Shown here in pieces: positions 27,572 to 38,275 of a stretch of 64,000 nt of DNA. The position numbers and the translations under genes are program-made. The notes beneath the pieces were generated by a model. That model was given only the letters and a program-made list of their open reading frames with translations. It searched no databases and was not told the DNA's origin. The DNA lies in contig NZ_CP099735.1 of assembly GCF_025398175.1 (NCBI RefSeq), forward strand, positions 1,736,001-1,800,000, read 5' to 3'. How positions within the stretch are numbered: the first letter of the stretch is position 1; every line of letters starts with the position of its first letter. This stretch comes from Photobacterium sp. TY1-4 (GTDB lineage Bacteria; Pseudomonadota; Gammaproteobacteria; Enterobacterales; Vibrionaceae).

Positions 27572-27733
27572 ATACCAATCAAAGTCAGTCAGTGATCAGA
27601 AATAGCGCAGGAAAAATGTTTGAGAACAAGGCAGAATTTTTCGATAAGTAGTTATTCTACAATCAAAAATTCTAACGCAGTTATCGAGCATTTTAACAAG
27701 CTAGGATGACCAGTGATTTACTGCGATTGGTAT
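27572..27733. mobile_element. MITE-like palindromic element with ATACCAATC ends
   Basis: A 162-bp non-coding element with perfect 9-bp inverted ends (ATACCAATC at 27572-27580 and GATTGGTAT at 27725-27733). The similarity between arms continues inward with mismatches, through GAATTTTT and AAAAATTC, so the whole element can fold into one long hairpin. It sits upstream of rsgA. I recall similar sequences repeated in Vibrionaceae genomes, but the copy number here cannot be judged. Confidence 0.75.
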
Positions 27734-27853
27734 TAGTTCAGCGTTGAGTGTCCGCTCTGCTTCTCAATATTTGCCGGGTGGGTTTTGAATACAATCATCA
27801 GAATCTCCTTACAGGTATGAATGGGTGTGTGCAGATAGTAGCACATTTGTTAC

Positions 27854-27953
27854 AAGATGCCAGCCATTGGCTTAAGGTGTCAGCTTTTGACCCAAGGTAT
27901 CGGCCATTGACTCAAGGTGTTCGCTTTTGACTCAAGGCTTCAACCGTTGGCTC
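27854..27953. repeat. Five tandem copies of a degenerate 20-bp repeat
   Basis: Units start at 27854, 27874, 27894, 27914 and 27934, each beginning AAGG or AAGA and ending in TTGACTC-like sequence (for example AAGGTGTTCGCTTTTGACTC). A sixth partial unit begins at 27954. The block lies in the 581-bp space between rsgA and the second DUF2860 gene and codes for nothing convincing. Confidence 0.8.
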
Positions 27954-28008
27954 AAGGTGCGTGTGTTGGGCAACACTGGCACCTTAAGCGCATGTGGATC
28001 AGAGCGGA

Positions 28009-28992
28009 TTAAAACTTATAGCTCAGACCGACACCCAAAAACAGCTGGGTTTCATTGTAGAAATCGATATTGGAGTCGACCACACTGTAGCCGGCCAGGG
28101 CGTTCAGGCCCCAGTTTTCCCAGTCCATGAACTGGTCGTATTCGTAGGCGAAGTTGAGCCCGACTTCATGGTCTTCCTGCGTTTTGCCGAACACCGGATT
28201 GGCTTCATCAAAATCGGCCAATGCATATTCCCCGGAAATCGCGTAGCCGTGGCGTCCCTGCTTGGTCAGATAGGTTAAACCGACGCCGTAGCGGGTCATC
28301 GACATCGCATCGCCATCGGCGGAAAAGCGATTGATGGTCAGCTCTGGTTGGAGGGTGGAAGTCTCCCCGGTGCTTACTGCCCAGGCGAGCCGGGAATAAA
28401 TACCGTCGCCGTCGCGCTGAAGCTGGTTGAGATCGCTTGGCGTCAGTCCGGGAATACTGGTGCCGGATTGCTCGCTGTCTATATCCCGGTCATAGATGGC
28501 CAGATCGAGCGAAATCCCCTGGTCCAGAATATTGTTGTACTGGAATCGCAGCGCATTCCCGGAAACATCCGTTTCTTTTCTGGCCTGATTGACGACAAAG
28601 GGATCCTGCCAGGTTTCATCATCCACAATGGTCGGCAAGACAGAAAAGGCCATGGTTGAGTTGTGGGCGGTTTCGAACTGATAGCCAATTTCGAAGGCAA
28701 TTAAGCCGGTGGCAATATCTTCCCGCGACGTCCCGAGGTAGACCAGCTGGTTGTTCTCGGCCCCGAAGGTGTAGCGAAACTGGCCCAGCGGGAACAGGGT
28801 GACGCCGGATTCAGTGTCAGCTTCGCTGTTGAGCGGCGCTTCTTTCACGGCATTATCGGTATCAAAATTGGTTTCTTGCTGGGCATATCCAAGCAGTAGC
28901 GAGACTTCGCCACTGAGCCCGGGTGGCCCGAGTGCGGCCGTCGCCTGTGCGCTGACCATGGCGGTGAGCCCTGCTAGCCAATAATATTTCAT
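28009..28992 (-). CDS. DUF2860-type outer-membrane beta-barrel-like protein, second copy
   Basis: A 327-residue paralogue of the protein at 15716-16672. It has a signal peptide (cut after about ATA at residue 19), the shared blocks GLSGE, TNFDTDNAVKE, LNSE and KETDVSGNALRFQY, and ends in an aromatic residue (SYKF) as outer-membrane barrels do. CAGGAG precedes the ATG. It is divergent from the BCCT gene at 29347. Function is unknown. Confidence 0.75.
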   Translation of the reverse strand: MKYYWLAGLTAMVSAQATAALGPPGLSGEVSLLLGYAQQETNFDTDNAVKEAPLNSEADTESGVTLFPLGQFRYTFGAENNQLVYLGTSREDIATGLIAFEIGYQFETAHNSTMAFSVLPTIVDDETWQDPFVVNQARKETDVSGNALRFQYNNILDQGISLDLAIYDRDIDSEQSGTSIPGLTPSDLNQLQRDGDGIYSRLAWAVSTGETSTLQPELTINRFSADGDAMSMTRYGVGLTYLTKQGRHGYAISGEYALADFDEANPVFGKTQEDHEVGLNFAYEYDQFMDWENWGLNALAGYSVVDSNIDFYNETQLFLGVGLSYKF

Positions 28993-29346
28993 ATGGTCTC
29001 CTGTTCACGGTTCACAAATGCAATACGTTTATTCAACAAAGTGCCTAGATATACGTGATCCAGGGCAAATTGAAAAGTGTTTGCGCCGCGCGAGAATATA
29101 AAATTTAACCCGGTATACGTTTTGAGCCTTCTTTTTGTTTTATTGAAGGAATTCCAATCCGTTCAGTGAATCTATCGCCTGAAAAACATACGAAAACTCG
29201 ACTTGATTCACTAAACGGCGAAATATTCTTTTTGACATCAAACCTTCACGCCGTTTCGACCGTTTTCACCTTGCATTGCAAAAACGCATCGTTTTTCATG
29301 AACTATCTCAACAGATAGGCAACAAATTGCGAACTAAGAGTATTCT
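28993..29346. other. Divergent promoter region with an inverted repeat
   Basis: This 354-bp gap between the DUF2860 and BCCT genes contains CCGTTCAGTGAATC at 29159-29172 and GATTCACTAAACGG at 29205-29218, inverted with one mismatch and 32 bp apart. It may bind a regulator of either gene. No gene is seen. Confidence 0.45.
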
Positions 29347-30816
29347 ATGCAGATTCTAACGCACCAATCCCAGCGCTTGATGCTGGTCTCGGCACTGGTC
29401 GCCGTGCTGTTTACTGTGTTTCCCGCCGTGAGTGTGTATCAGTTAGCTGAATTTACCCAGTGGGTGATTGAACGGTTTGATGATCAGGTGATTCAGCTCT
29501 CGACCCTGGCGCTGCTGGCTTGTCTGGCGATTGCCTTGAGCCCGCTTGGCGAGAAGCGACTGGGGCAGACGACACCGGAGTTTGGTTTTTTGCCTTGGAT
29601 AATCATGCTGTTTACTACCGGCATGGGCTCCGGGCTGATTTTCTGGGGCGTGGCCGAGCCGGTGTTTCACCTTGCCAATATGCCGCCGGTGACCCAGTAC
29701 GGCGACAGCAAAGATACGGCGCTGGCGCTGACCTATTTTCATTGGGGTGTGCATGCCTGGAGTCTGTATGCGCTGGCGGGGCTGGTGATGGCCTGGCTGG
29801 CCTATGAAAAACAGCGCCCGATGCGGGTCAGTGCGTCCTTTATCGGTGAGCATCGGCCGAAATGGCTCTCCGTGGTCGACTTGATTGCGGTGTTGGCGAT
29901 TTTGTTCGGCATTGCCGGGGTACTGGCCAACACCATGGCGCTGGTGGAGCAGGGTGTACGCCATGTGTTTGGCCTGGAAGGGGATTTAACCGCTTTTCGG
30001 ATTGTGATGACCGGTTTGATTGGCGTGCTGTTTACCACCTCAAGTGCGCTGGGGCTGAAAAAGGGGATCAAGCGCCTGAGCAGCTTCAACCTCTGGCTGA
30101 TGGTGCTGCTGTTTGTGGTGGTGTTTCTCAATGTCGATGGCGGCGCGGTGTTGTCGCGGATGGGCAGCTCACTGCTGGCGTACGTGCAGATGATGCCGGA
30201 GGTGTCGGTCGGGGTGATTGACGGCGGCCGGCAGTGGAGCCAGGGCTGGACGGTGATTTACCTGGTGTGGTGGATTGCCTGGACGCCGTTCGTCGGACCG
30301 TTTATTGCCCGGATCAGCCGCGGCCGTACCATCCGTCAGTTTCTGCTCTGCACGGTGATCATTCCGACCCTGGCCTCTGTGGTGTGGTTCTCCGGCTTTG
30401 CCGGGGCAGTGTTTGAAAGCGCGTATCTGACCGAGGTGGTCAACGCGGTGAATCAGGATTACACCAAAGGCCTGTTTACCTTCTTCTCGTATCTGCCCTG
30501 GAGCGATGTGCTGTCGGTCGGCGCGTTGCTGCTGTTGCTGACCTTCGTGATTTCCAGCGCCGATTCGGCGATTTATGCTGCCGGGATGCTGACCGACGAT
30601 ACCCGGACCAGCAGCAAAGTGAGCTGGTCGGTGATTGTCGTGACCATGGGTATGGCGTTGGCGGTGTTTAACGATGTGGATTTGAACAAACAGGTGGCCA
30701 TTGCCGGGGCAATCCCGTTTACGCTGGTGTTGCTGGGTCAGGCGGTTGCAGCCCTGGCAGAGCACTGGGTGCCGTCTTACCGGCGCTATATTCTCAGCGC
30801 TCCGGACAAGGCGTAG
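29347..30816 (+). CDS. BCCT-family osmolyte transporter
   Basis: A 489-residue, 12-TM BCCT carrier. The signature region reads GWTVIYLVWWIAWTPFVG then FIARISRGRTIRQF, closer to typical glycine betaine/choline carriers than the DddP-linked one (it keeps PFVG). GMGSGLIFWGVAEPV in the early helices fits. The N- and C-terminal tails are short, so a long osmosensing tail is absent. No enzyme gene is linked; it probably imports a compatible solute. A strong terminator follows. Confidence 0.87.
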   Translation: MQILTHQSQRLMLVSALVAVLFTVFPAVSVYQLAEFTQWVIERFDDQVIQLSTLALLACLAIALSPLGEKRLGQTTPEFGFLPWIIMLFTTGMGSGLIFWGVAEPVFHLANMPPVTQYGDSKDTALALTYFHWGVHAWSLYALAGLVMAWLAYEKQRPMRVSASFIGEHRPKWLSVVDLIAVLAILFGIAGVLANTMALVEQGVRHVFGLEGDLTAFRIVMTGLIGVLFTTSSALGLKKGIKRLSSFNLWLMVLLFVVVFLNVDGGAVLSRMGSSLLAYVQMMPEVSVGVIDGGRQWSQGWTVIYLVWWIAWTPFVGPFIARISRGRTIRQFLLCTVIIPTLASVVWFSGFAGAVFESAYLTEVVNAVNQDYTKGLFTFFSYLPWSDVLSVGALLLLLTFVISSADSAIYAAGMLTDDTRTSSKVSWSVIVVTMGMALAVFNDVDLNKQVAIAGAIPFTLVLLGQAVAALAEHWVPSYRRYILSAPDKA

Positions 30817-30856
30817 CGCCCGTCTGACGGTGTAATCCATTGAGTCATACCGCTGC

Positions 30857-30896
30857 AAAACGGCTGATACCGGATGTTTCCGTATCAGCCGTTTTT
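30857..30896. terminator. Strong terminator after the BCCT gene
   Basis: A 14-bp stem: AAAACGGCTGATAC at 30857-30870 with GTATCAGCCGTTTT at 30882-30895, with an A-run before and T-run after. It lies between convergent genes and can serve both strands. Confidence 0.9.
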
Positions 30897-30977
30897 GATG
30901 GTGAGCTGACTGCTTGGCTGTTGAACTGACGAATTTGTTAGTCCATTCACTGATGAAACTGCTGAACGTCCAAGCGG

Positions 30978-31709
30978 TTACGCCATGACACGCGCATGGT
31001 GGCTTTGATAGGCCTGCACCAGCTGGTCAAGAAAGTCGCCCAGTAACAGGTTCATTCGCTCAGGCGCATGGGCCAGAATGGCGTCGGGCGCCTGGACATA
31101 GGGTTTTGGCGTAGCAAACGTTGCTGCGTCATGTTCAATCAGCGGCGGCAGGTCGGCGCGCTGAAATTCCAGGTGGCACTGAAAACCGTACACCAGATCG
31201 GCATAGCGGACGATCTGCCGCGGGCACCCGGCACTGCTGGCCAGCACGGTGCTGTGCGGGGTCAGGCCGGGCATGTCGTTGTGCCAGTGGCCAACGATTT
31301 CCTCATGTGCCCATGCCGCCAGCTTGGGATCGGCCTGACCGGCGGAGGTGAGCTGAATGGGAAAGTAACCGACTTCAGGTTCGGGGCTGACGGTATAGCG
31401 TGCGCCGAGTGCTTCGCCAATGAGCTGCGCCCCCAGACACACGCCGACCACGGCTTTTTGCCGGGCAATGGCTGCCCGGATCACCGCTTGCTCTGCCTGG
31501 CTGTCAAAGTGTGGGCATTCCGCAACCGATGTGCTTGGGTTTTGCGGGCCGCCGAGGATCACCAGTAGATCGAATGGGGCGTCCTCAGCAGGTAACGCCT
31601 CACCCAGATACAGCCGGGTAGCGCTGAGTGTATAGCCGTGATGGGTGGCCCAGGTGGCAAAATAGCCCGGCCCTTCAAAGGATTCATGGATCAAAAAATG
31701 AATATGCAT
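30978..31709 (-). CDS. Class I glutamine amidotransferase-like protein
   Basis: A 243-residue protein of the GMP-synthase-type glutamine amidotransferase family. The nucleophile is in GVCLGAQLIGEALG, and FQCHLEF supplies the histidine and glutamate. It starts MHIHFLIHESFEGPGYF; the ATG at 31709 has GGGAG 7 bp upstream, whereas the frame upstream to 32042 overlaps the divergent AraC gene and is rejected. As a stand-alone amidotransferase it may act on glutamine-linked amines such as gamma-glutamyl compounds. The divergent AraC gene is a likely regulator. Confidence 0.82.
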   Translation of the reverse strand: MHIHFLIHESFEGPGYFATWATHHGYTLSATRLYLGEALPAEDAPFDLLVILGGPQNPSTSVAECPHFDSQAEQAVIRAAIARQKAVVGVCLGAQLIGEALGARYTVSPEPEVGYFPIQLTSAGQADPKLAAWAHEEIVGHWHNDMPGLTPHSTVLASSAGCPRQIVRYADLVYGFQCHLEFQRADLPPLIEHDAATFATPKPYVQAPDAILAHAPERMNLLLGDFLDQLVQAYQSHHARVMA

Positions 31710-31811
31710 GGTTTTTCTCCCGGATTGTGATGCGTGGTGGCAGGGTTGCCGATGCGCACTATGGTACGATGGACGCCGAATGACCGAATAAGGCCATATG
31801 GACGATAAATA

Positions 31812-32705
31812 ATGCCAAACAGTCAACACTTGCCGGCCAACGAATTCATGGCGCGTTACCCGAATGTGCCGGTGTGGGTAAAGACCATCGCCATGCCGAG
31901 AGGCTGGGTGGATGAAATGCACAGCCATGACTGGCACCAGCTGATCTTTCCGGTACGCGGGATAGTTCAGACTCAGGCCAATCAACGCCAGTTTCTGGTG
32001 CCCCATACTTCTGCGCTGTTCGTTCCGGCGGGCGTGCCGCATGAGTCGGTGGCGATCACCGAGACGAAGTTTATCGGGCTGTATCTGAATCCGGCCTATG
32101 GGCGTCGGTATGCTTCGCAGTTAAGAGCCGTGGAGATGACACCTTTCTTTAAAGCCCTGGTGCTGGAGTTGCGACAAACGTGTCAGGCTATGCCAGACGA
32201 AATGTCGGACGAGATGCCAGATGGGAGACCAGAGCGGAGCACGATCGAACGGGTACTGGCGGAGCACGAAGAAAGTAAGTACAAACCAACACTGCGGTTG
32301 CTGGATGTGCTGCATGATCAAATTCACACCGACACGTCCTGCTCTTTCCAGTTGCTGCTGCCTGAAGATCGGCGGGTGAAGCTGATGTTTGAGCGGTTGA
32401 CGGCGGATCCGGCTATGAACTGGTCGCTGGCGCAATGGGGGGAAGTGGTCGGCGCGTCGGAGCGAACTTTGTCCCGGCTGTTCCTGAAAGAGTTCAACAC
32501 CACGTTTGCCTTGTGGCGTCAGCACCTGCGTCTGGTCTATTCGCTGTCGTTGCTGGATTCCTCACTGCCGGTGCAGGCGATTGCTCATCAGGTGGGCTAT
32601 CAGAATGACTCTTCTTACATTAAAGCGTTTAAAGCCCGGTTCGGGATGACACCGCAGCAGTTCCGGCAACAAGGTCAGCAGGCGGCGGCGATCCTACCTG
32701 GCTGA
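31812..32705 (+). CDS. AraC-family regulator with cupin-like sensor
   Basis: A 297-residue regulator: an N-terminal cupin-like region (MHSHDWHQLIFPVRGIVQTQ and PHTSALFVPAGVPHE) and a C-terminal AraC double helix-turn-helix (WSLAQWGEVVGASERTLSRLF and IAHQVGYQNDSSYIKAF, then FGMTPQQFR). A Met-rich insert (DEMSDEMPDGRPE) between the domains is unusual. It is divergent from the amidotransferase gene and may control it. Confidence 0.85.
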   Translation: MPNSQHLPANEFMARYPNVPVWVKTIAMPRGWVDEMHSHDWHQLIFPVRGIVQTQANQRQFLVPHTSALFVPAGVPHESVAITETKFIGLYLNPAYGRRYASQLRAVEMTPFFKALVLELRQTCQAMPDEMSDEMPDGRPERSTIERVLAEHEESKYKPTLRLLDVLHDQIHTDTSCSFQLLLPEDRRVKLMFERLTADPAMNWSLAQWGEVVGASERTLSRLFLKEFNTTFALWRQHLRLVYSLSLLDSSLPVQAIAHQVGYQNDSSYIKAFKARFGMTPQQFRQQGQQAAAILPG

Positions 32706-32710
32706 AAAAA

Positions 32711-32736
32711 CGGGCGTCTGATCCAGACGCCCGGTT
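32711..32736. terminator. Bidirectional terminator between AraC and katG
   Basis: CGGGCGTCTG at 32711-32720 pairs perfectly with CAGACGCCCG at 32724-32733 across a 3-nt loop, with A-run before and T-rich stretch after. Between it and katG, 32740-32815 has imperfect repeats built on GCAAAAGC. Confidence 0.88.
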
Positions 32737-32823
32737 TGGTTAGCAAAAAGCTCGATTAGCCAATAGCTAGCTTGGTTCGCAAAAGCTCAGTTTGCAAAAG
32801 CCTGGCTAGCAACATGCACTAGG

Positions 32824-35025
<2,202 letters not shown>

Positions 35026-35165
35026 CTATTTGCTGCCAGTCCACAAATTCCACAAGAAAAGTGTGTCAGTTCGATAACTCAGTAATGACTATAGACGCAG
35101 CTTCTCTGAGCCACTGATGTTTTTATCAATGGCTCTCATCGGATTTTTCTATTCAGGCGCATGGG

Positions 35166-36926
35166 TTATGTCGATGGCTGTGGCGTGATCGTCACGGTAT
35201 TAAAATCGATCCAGCCGTTGGCCAGCAGGTCGGTGGCGCTGACGGTTTCAGAAAAGTTCAGGTTCTGCCGGGCATGAAATACCGGGAGATACAGGTGCTT
35301 GGCGATGAGCTGTTTTTCCAGCTTCTCAAAGCCTTTCAGCCGGCTGGCGATGTTGTCGCGTTGCATCAGGGAGAGGATGCTGTCTTTCAACCCTTGGCGC
35401 TGTGCTTCATTCAGACAGATTTCCAGCGGCAGGTTGGCGCAAAACCAGTCCAGCCAGCTCATTTCCCAATCATCGCCGAACACTTCGCCGGAGAGGATAA
35501 TGTCGGCTGTTTTCAGGGTGTCCCGTTGGTTAAAGACCGGGAATTCGACCACCCGGTATTCGCAGGCGATACCGAGCTGGGTCAGTTCTGAAGCCAGATG
35601 TTGGGCCAGCTCAAGATGATGATCCAACTGATAGGTGAGCAGCTGGAGCGGCTGCTCCGGTTTGGGCACTGAGTGCAGGGCGTGCGCAGCGGCTGCCGGA
35701 TCACAGTCGGGGGCCGGGCCCGGAACGGAGAGCATGCCGGTGGCTTGTCCGATCCCGTCTTCGCGAAGCGCGTCTGAAACGCCTAGTGCTTTGAGCGCGG
35801 TCATCAGCGCCTTGCGGTGGGCCGGTTTTTTCAGCCAGCGGTGCGGGCGGTTGGGGTTGAGCAGCAGATACTCGGCGCCCCGCTCCCACTGGGTTTTGGC
35901 ATCAAACCGTTCGGTACTTCGGTGTTTGAGGTGGCTACTGTGCACCACATCGCTGTTGAGTTCAAAATCCGTCGCCTGATCGCCGACGTTCCAGATGGCG
36001 ACCCCGTCGACCCAAGGCCGGTAGCCGTGATAGTAAGGCGAGGCTTTGAGCAGGGTGCGCCATTCTGTCTGCTCAGTCAGCATGAAAGAGCCGGAGCCGA
36101 CCAGGGTACTGTTGCCGGGTTGGCCGGAGCATTTGGCGATCCCCATCGGGCCATTGGCGAGCAGCTTTTCAAGCTGGGCCGGGAGCACCTGGCTGGTAAA
36201 GGCGATGCGGTAAGGATCCAACACCTCAACCCGGTCAATCAACTGGTACAGGGCGGCGTTCTGGTGGCCGGAGTGGATCAATCGTTCAAAGTGAGCCCGG
36301 ATGTCTTTGGCGGTGATCGGGCTGGCGTCATGAAACTTGAGTCCTTTGCGCAGGGTGACGGTGAGTGTATTGCCGTCGCGCTGCCAGTGCTGGGCCAGAT
36401 CGCCCCGAAAGCGCCCGTTTACCGGGTCAAACTGCAACAGTTTGGCATACAGATAACCGGCAATATGTTGCTCGGTGCGGCGATTGATCGAGATGGGATC
36501 CAGATTGTGGGTGCCGCGATAAAACGGGATCTTAAGGATATCCTCCTGAGCGTTGGCGGTCTGGTATTGGGCGACATAGTTGGCGATAAACGTATCGCGC
36601 TGCGTTGCCTCGATGAGGGACAACGCCTGCTCGATCTTGTCTTCTGCCAGCAGCAACCGGGCCTGTTGCACCAGTGTTTCCGCGACCGGTTGCCGCAGGG
36701 TGATCACCGGTAAATTGCCCCGGCCGATCCCGGGTTGCCAGTCGATGATTTCTTCCAGGCACAACCGCTTGATCACCAGCTGGGTGTTGCGTTTGGTGCA
36801 GGCGAGGGCGGCGGTGAACGCATCCAGCGATAGCGGTTGCGGCGTGTGGAGCTTGAGGTGATCACGTAAGAATACCAAGGCCATCCAATAGCGCATAAAG
36901 GTGAAATCCTTATTAAATTTTTCCAT
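35166..36926 (-). CDS. SgrR-like regulator (HTH plus solute-binding domain)
   Basis: A 586-residue protein: an N-terminal winged-helix region (residues about 30-80, FTAALACTKRNTQLVIKRLC) followed by a peptide/solute-binding-protein-like domain (RFRGDLAQHWQRDGNTLTVTLRKGLKFHDASPITAKDIRAHFERL), with no signal peptide. This is the layout of SgrR, which in enterobacteria senses sugar-phosphate stress and activates the small RNA SgrS. The start could be 36926 or an internal Met at 36896. It is divergent from an MFS exporter, as sgrR is near a sugar exporter in E. coli. The actual ligand here is unknown. Confidence 0.8.
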   Translation of the reverse strand: MEKFNKDFTFMRYWMALVFLRDHLKLHTPQPLSLDAFTAALACTKRNTQLVIKRLCLEEIIDWQPGIGRGNLPVITLRQPVAETLVQQARLLLAEDKIEQALSLIEATQRDTFIANYVAQYQTANAQEDILKIPFYRGTHNLDPISINRRTEQHIAGYLYAKLLQFDPVNGRFRGDLAQHWQRDGNTLTVTLRKGLKFHDASPITAKDIRAHFERLIHSGHQNAALYQLIDRVEVLDPYRIAFTSQVLPAQLEKLLANGPMGIAKCSGQPGNSTLVGSGSFMLTEQTEWRTLLKASPYYHGYRPWVDGVAIWNVGDQATDFELNSDVVHSSHLKHRSTERFDAKTQWERGAEYLLLNPNRPHRWLKKPAHRKALMTALKALGVSDALREDGIGQATGMLSVPGPAPDCDPAAAAHALHSVPKPEQPLQLLTYQLDHHLELAQHLASELTQLGIACEYRVVEFPVFNQRDTLKTADIILSGEVFGDDWEMSWLDWFCANLPLEICLNEAQRQGLKDSILSLMQRDNIASRLKGFEKLEKQLIAKHLYLPVFHARQNLNFSETVSATDLLANGWIDFNTVTITPQPST

Positions 36927-36987
36927 TTTTATTCATCTTTTAATTTCGATAATAGCGGTATCTGAGATGAGATAAAAGGAATTACAG

Positions 36988-38199
36988 ATGAATACGTTAG
37001 CGCAACCACACCGATCGATCTGGCGCAGTGAGCGCTTCATGATTTTATTCTCCAGCGCATTTTTTGTAGCCTTCGGCTCGAAGATTTATGACCTGGCGTT
37101 GCCGTTGTTGGTGTACGAACTGACCCAGTCGTCGGAAATGATGGGCTGGATGCGGGCGGTAGAATTCTTGCCGAATTTGTTGCTGGCATTGTTCATCGGC
37201 GTGTGGGTTGATCGGTTCGACAAGAAGCACTGGTCGCAGGCCATGTTGCTGGGGCAAATGCTGGTGGTGCTGTGCTCTTACAGTGCGGTTCAGAGGCTGG
37301 CGGACCCGCTGGTGGTGCTGTTTCCTTGCGCCTTTTTGATGATGGCGTTTAACTATGGCTATCACAATGCGCGCATGAGCATGATGAAAAGTGCGCTGCC
37401 GCAAGATCAGCAGAATACCGCCACCGCCCGGATGAGTTCACTCTACAGCTTTATGGAAACCGTGGGGCCGGTGCTTTCGGGGGCTCTGCTGTTGCTTTCG
37501 GCGATCCACAATGTCTTCCTGGGCGTTGCGCTGCTTCTGCTGCTGGCCTACTGGCAACTGAGCCGACTCGAGCTGCAACCGGCTGCGCAACAAACGCACG
37601 CGCCGGTTTTCCAGGCGTTGAAAGAAGGCTGGCACATTCTCTACGCCAACCGGAATATGTGGTACATCACGCTGGCGGTGATGGTGATCAATACCACCGG
37701 GTCGGTGTTCTGGATCCAAGCGATTTATTATGCCAAGGCATCGCTGGCGATGACGGCGCTGGAAGTCAGCTGGCTGGTGGCAGCATCCGGGATCGGCGGT
37801 TTGCTGGGCTCTTTTACTGCCGATAAAGTGCGCCGACATATGGGCCTCGGCCAGTTGCTGATTCTCTCGATTGCGCTGGAATCGGTCGGCTTCGTGATGC
37901 CGGTCCTCTTCGACGGCCAGTGGGCGCTGGTGCTGGCCTTCTTCTGGGTCTCTGCGGTGGGTCTGTACAGCAATATCTGCATCTGGAGTTACCGCCAGGA
38001 AGCGTTTGATGCCCAGCACCTGGGGCGCGTCACCGGGATCACCGGCTCGCTGTTCAAGCTGTTGATGCCGGTTGGGCTGGCGTCTTCAGGATATCTGGTC
38101 TCCGGGCTGGGCATTGAAGCGATTTTCGGGCTCTGCTTCGGGGTGCAGCTGATGGTGGCGCTGGTACTGGCCATGGGCCGGGTCCGGCGCATCGCTTAG
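36988..38199 (+). CDS. MFS exporter (EntS/MFS_3-like)
   Basis: A 403-residue, about 12-TM major facilitator. It resembles the MFS_3 group (AFFVAFGSKIYDLALPLLVYEL, GVWVDRFDKKHWSQ, GLLGSFTADKVRRHMGLGQL), which includes siderophore and macrolide exporters. AAGGAATTACAG precedes the ATG. It is divergent from the SgrR-like gene with only 61 bp between them, so that regulator probably controls it. The exported compound is unknown. Confidence 0.8.
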   Translation: MNTLAQPHRSIWRSERFMILFSSAFFVAFGSKIYDLALPLLVYELTQSSEMMGWMRAVEFLPNLLLALFIGVWVDRFDKKHWSQAMLLGQMLVVLCSYSAVQRLADPLVVLFPCAFLMMAFNYGYHNARMSMMKSALPQDQQNTATARMSSLYSFMETVGPVLSGALLLLSAIHNVFLGVALLLLLAYWQLSRLELQPAAQQTHAPVFQALKEGWHILYANRNMWYITLAVMVINTTGSVFWIQAIYYAKASLAMTALEVSWLVAASGIGGLLGSFTADKVRRHMGLGQLLILSIALESVGFVMPVLFDGQWALVLAFFWVSAVGLYSNICIWSYRQEAFDAQHLGRVTGITGSLFKLLMPVGLASSGYLVSGLGIEAIFGLCFGVQLMVALVLAMGRVRRIA

Positions 38200-38275
38200 G
38201 TGTCCACGATTCGTCGGGCTGGTGAGGTTGCCCGGCGAATCCCAATCCATCATCGCATCACATCATTACAGGTCA

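Noticed and set aside
31710..32042. N-terminal extension of the amidotransferase
   Set aside because: It overlaps the divergent AraC gene, and family members start at the MHIHFLIHE position.
35817..36713. A 298-residue plus-strand open frame
   Set aside because: Antisense to the SgrR-like gene, with no recognisable domain.
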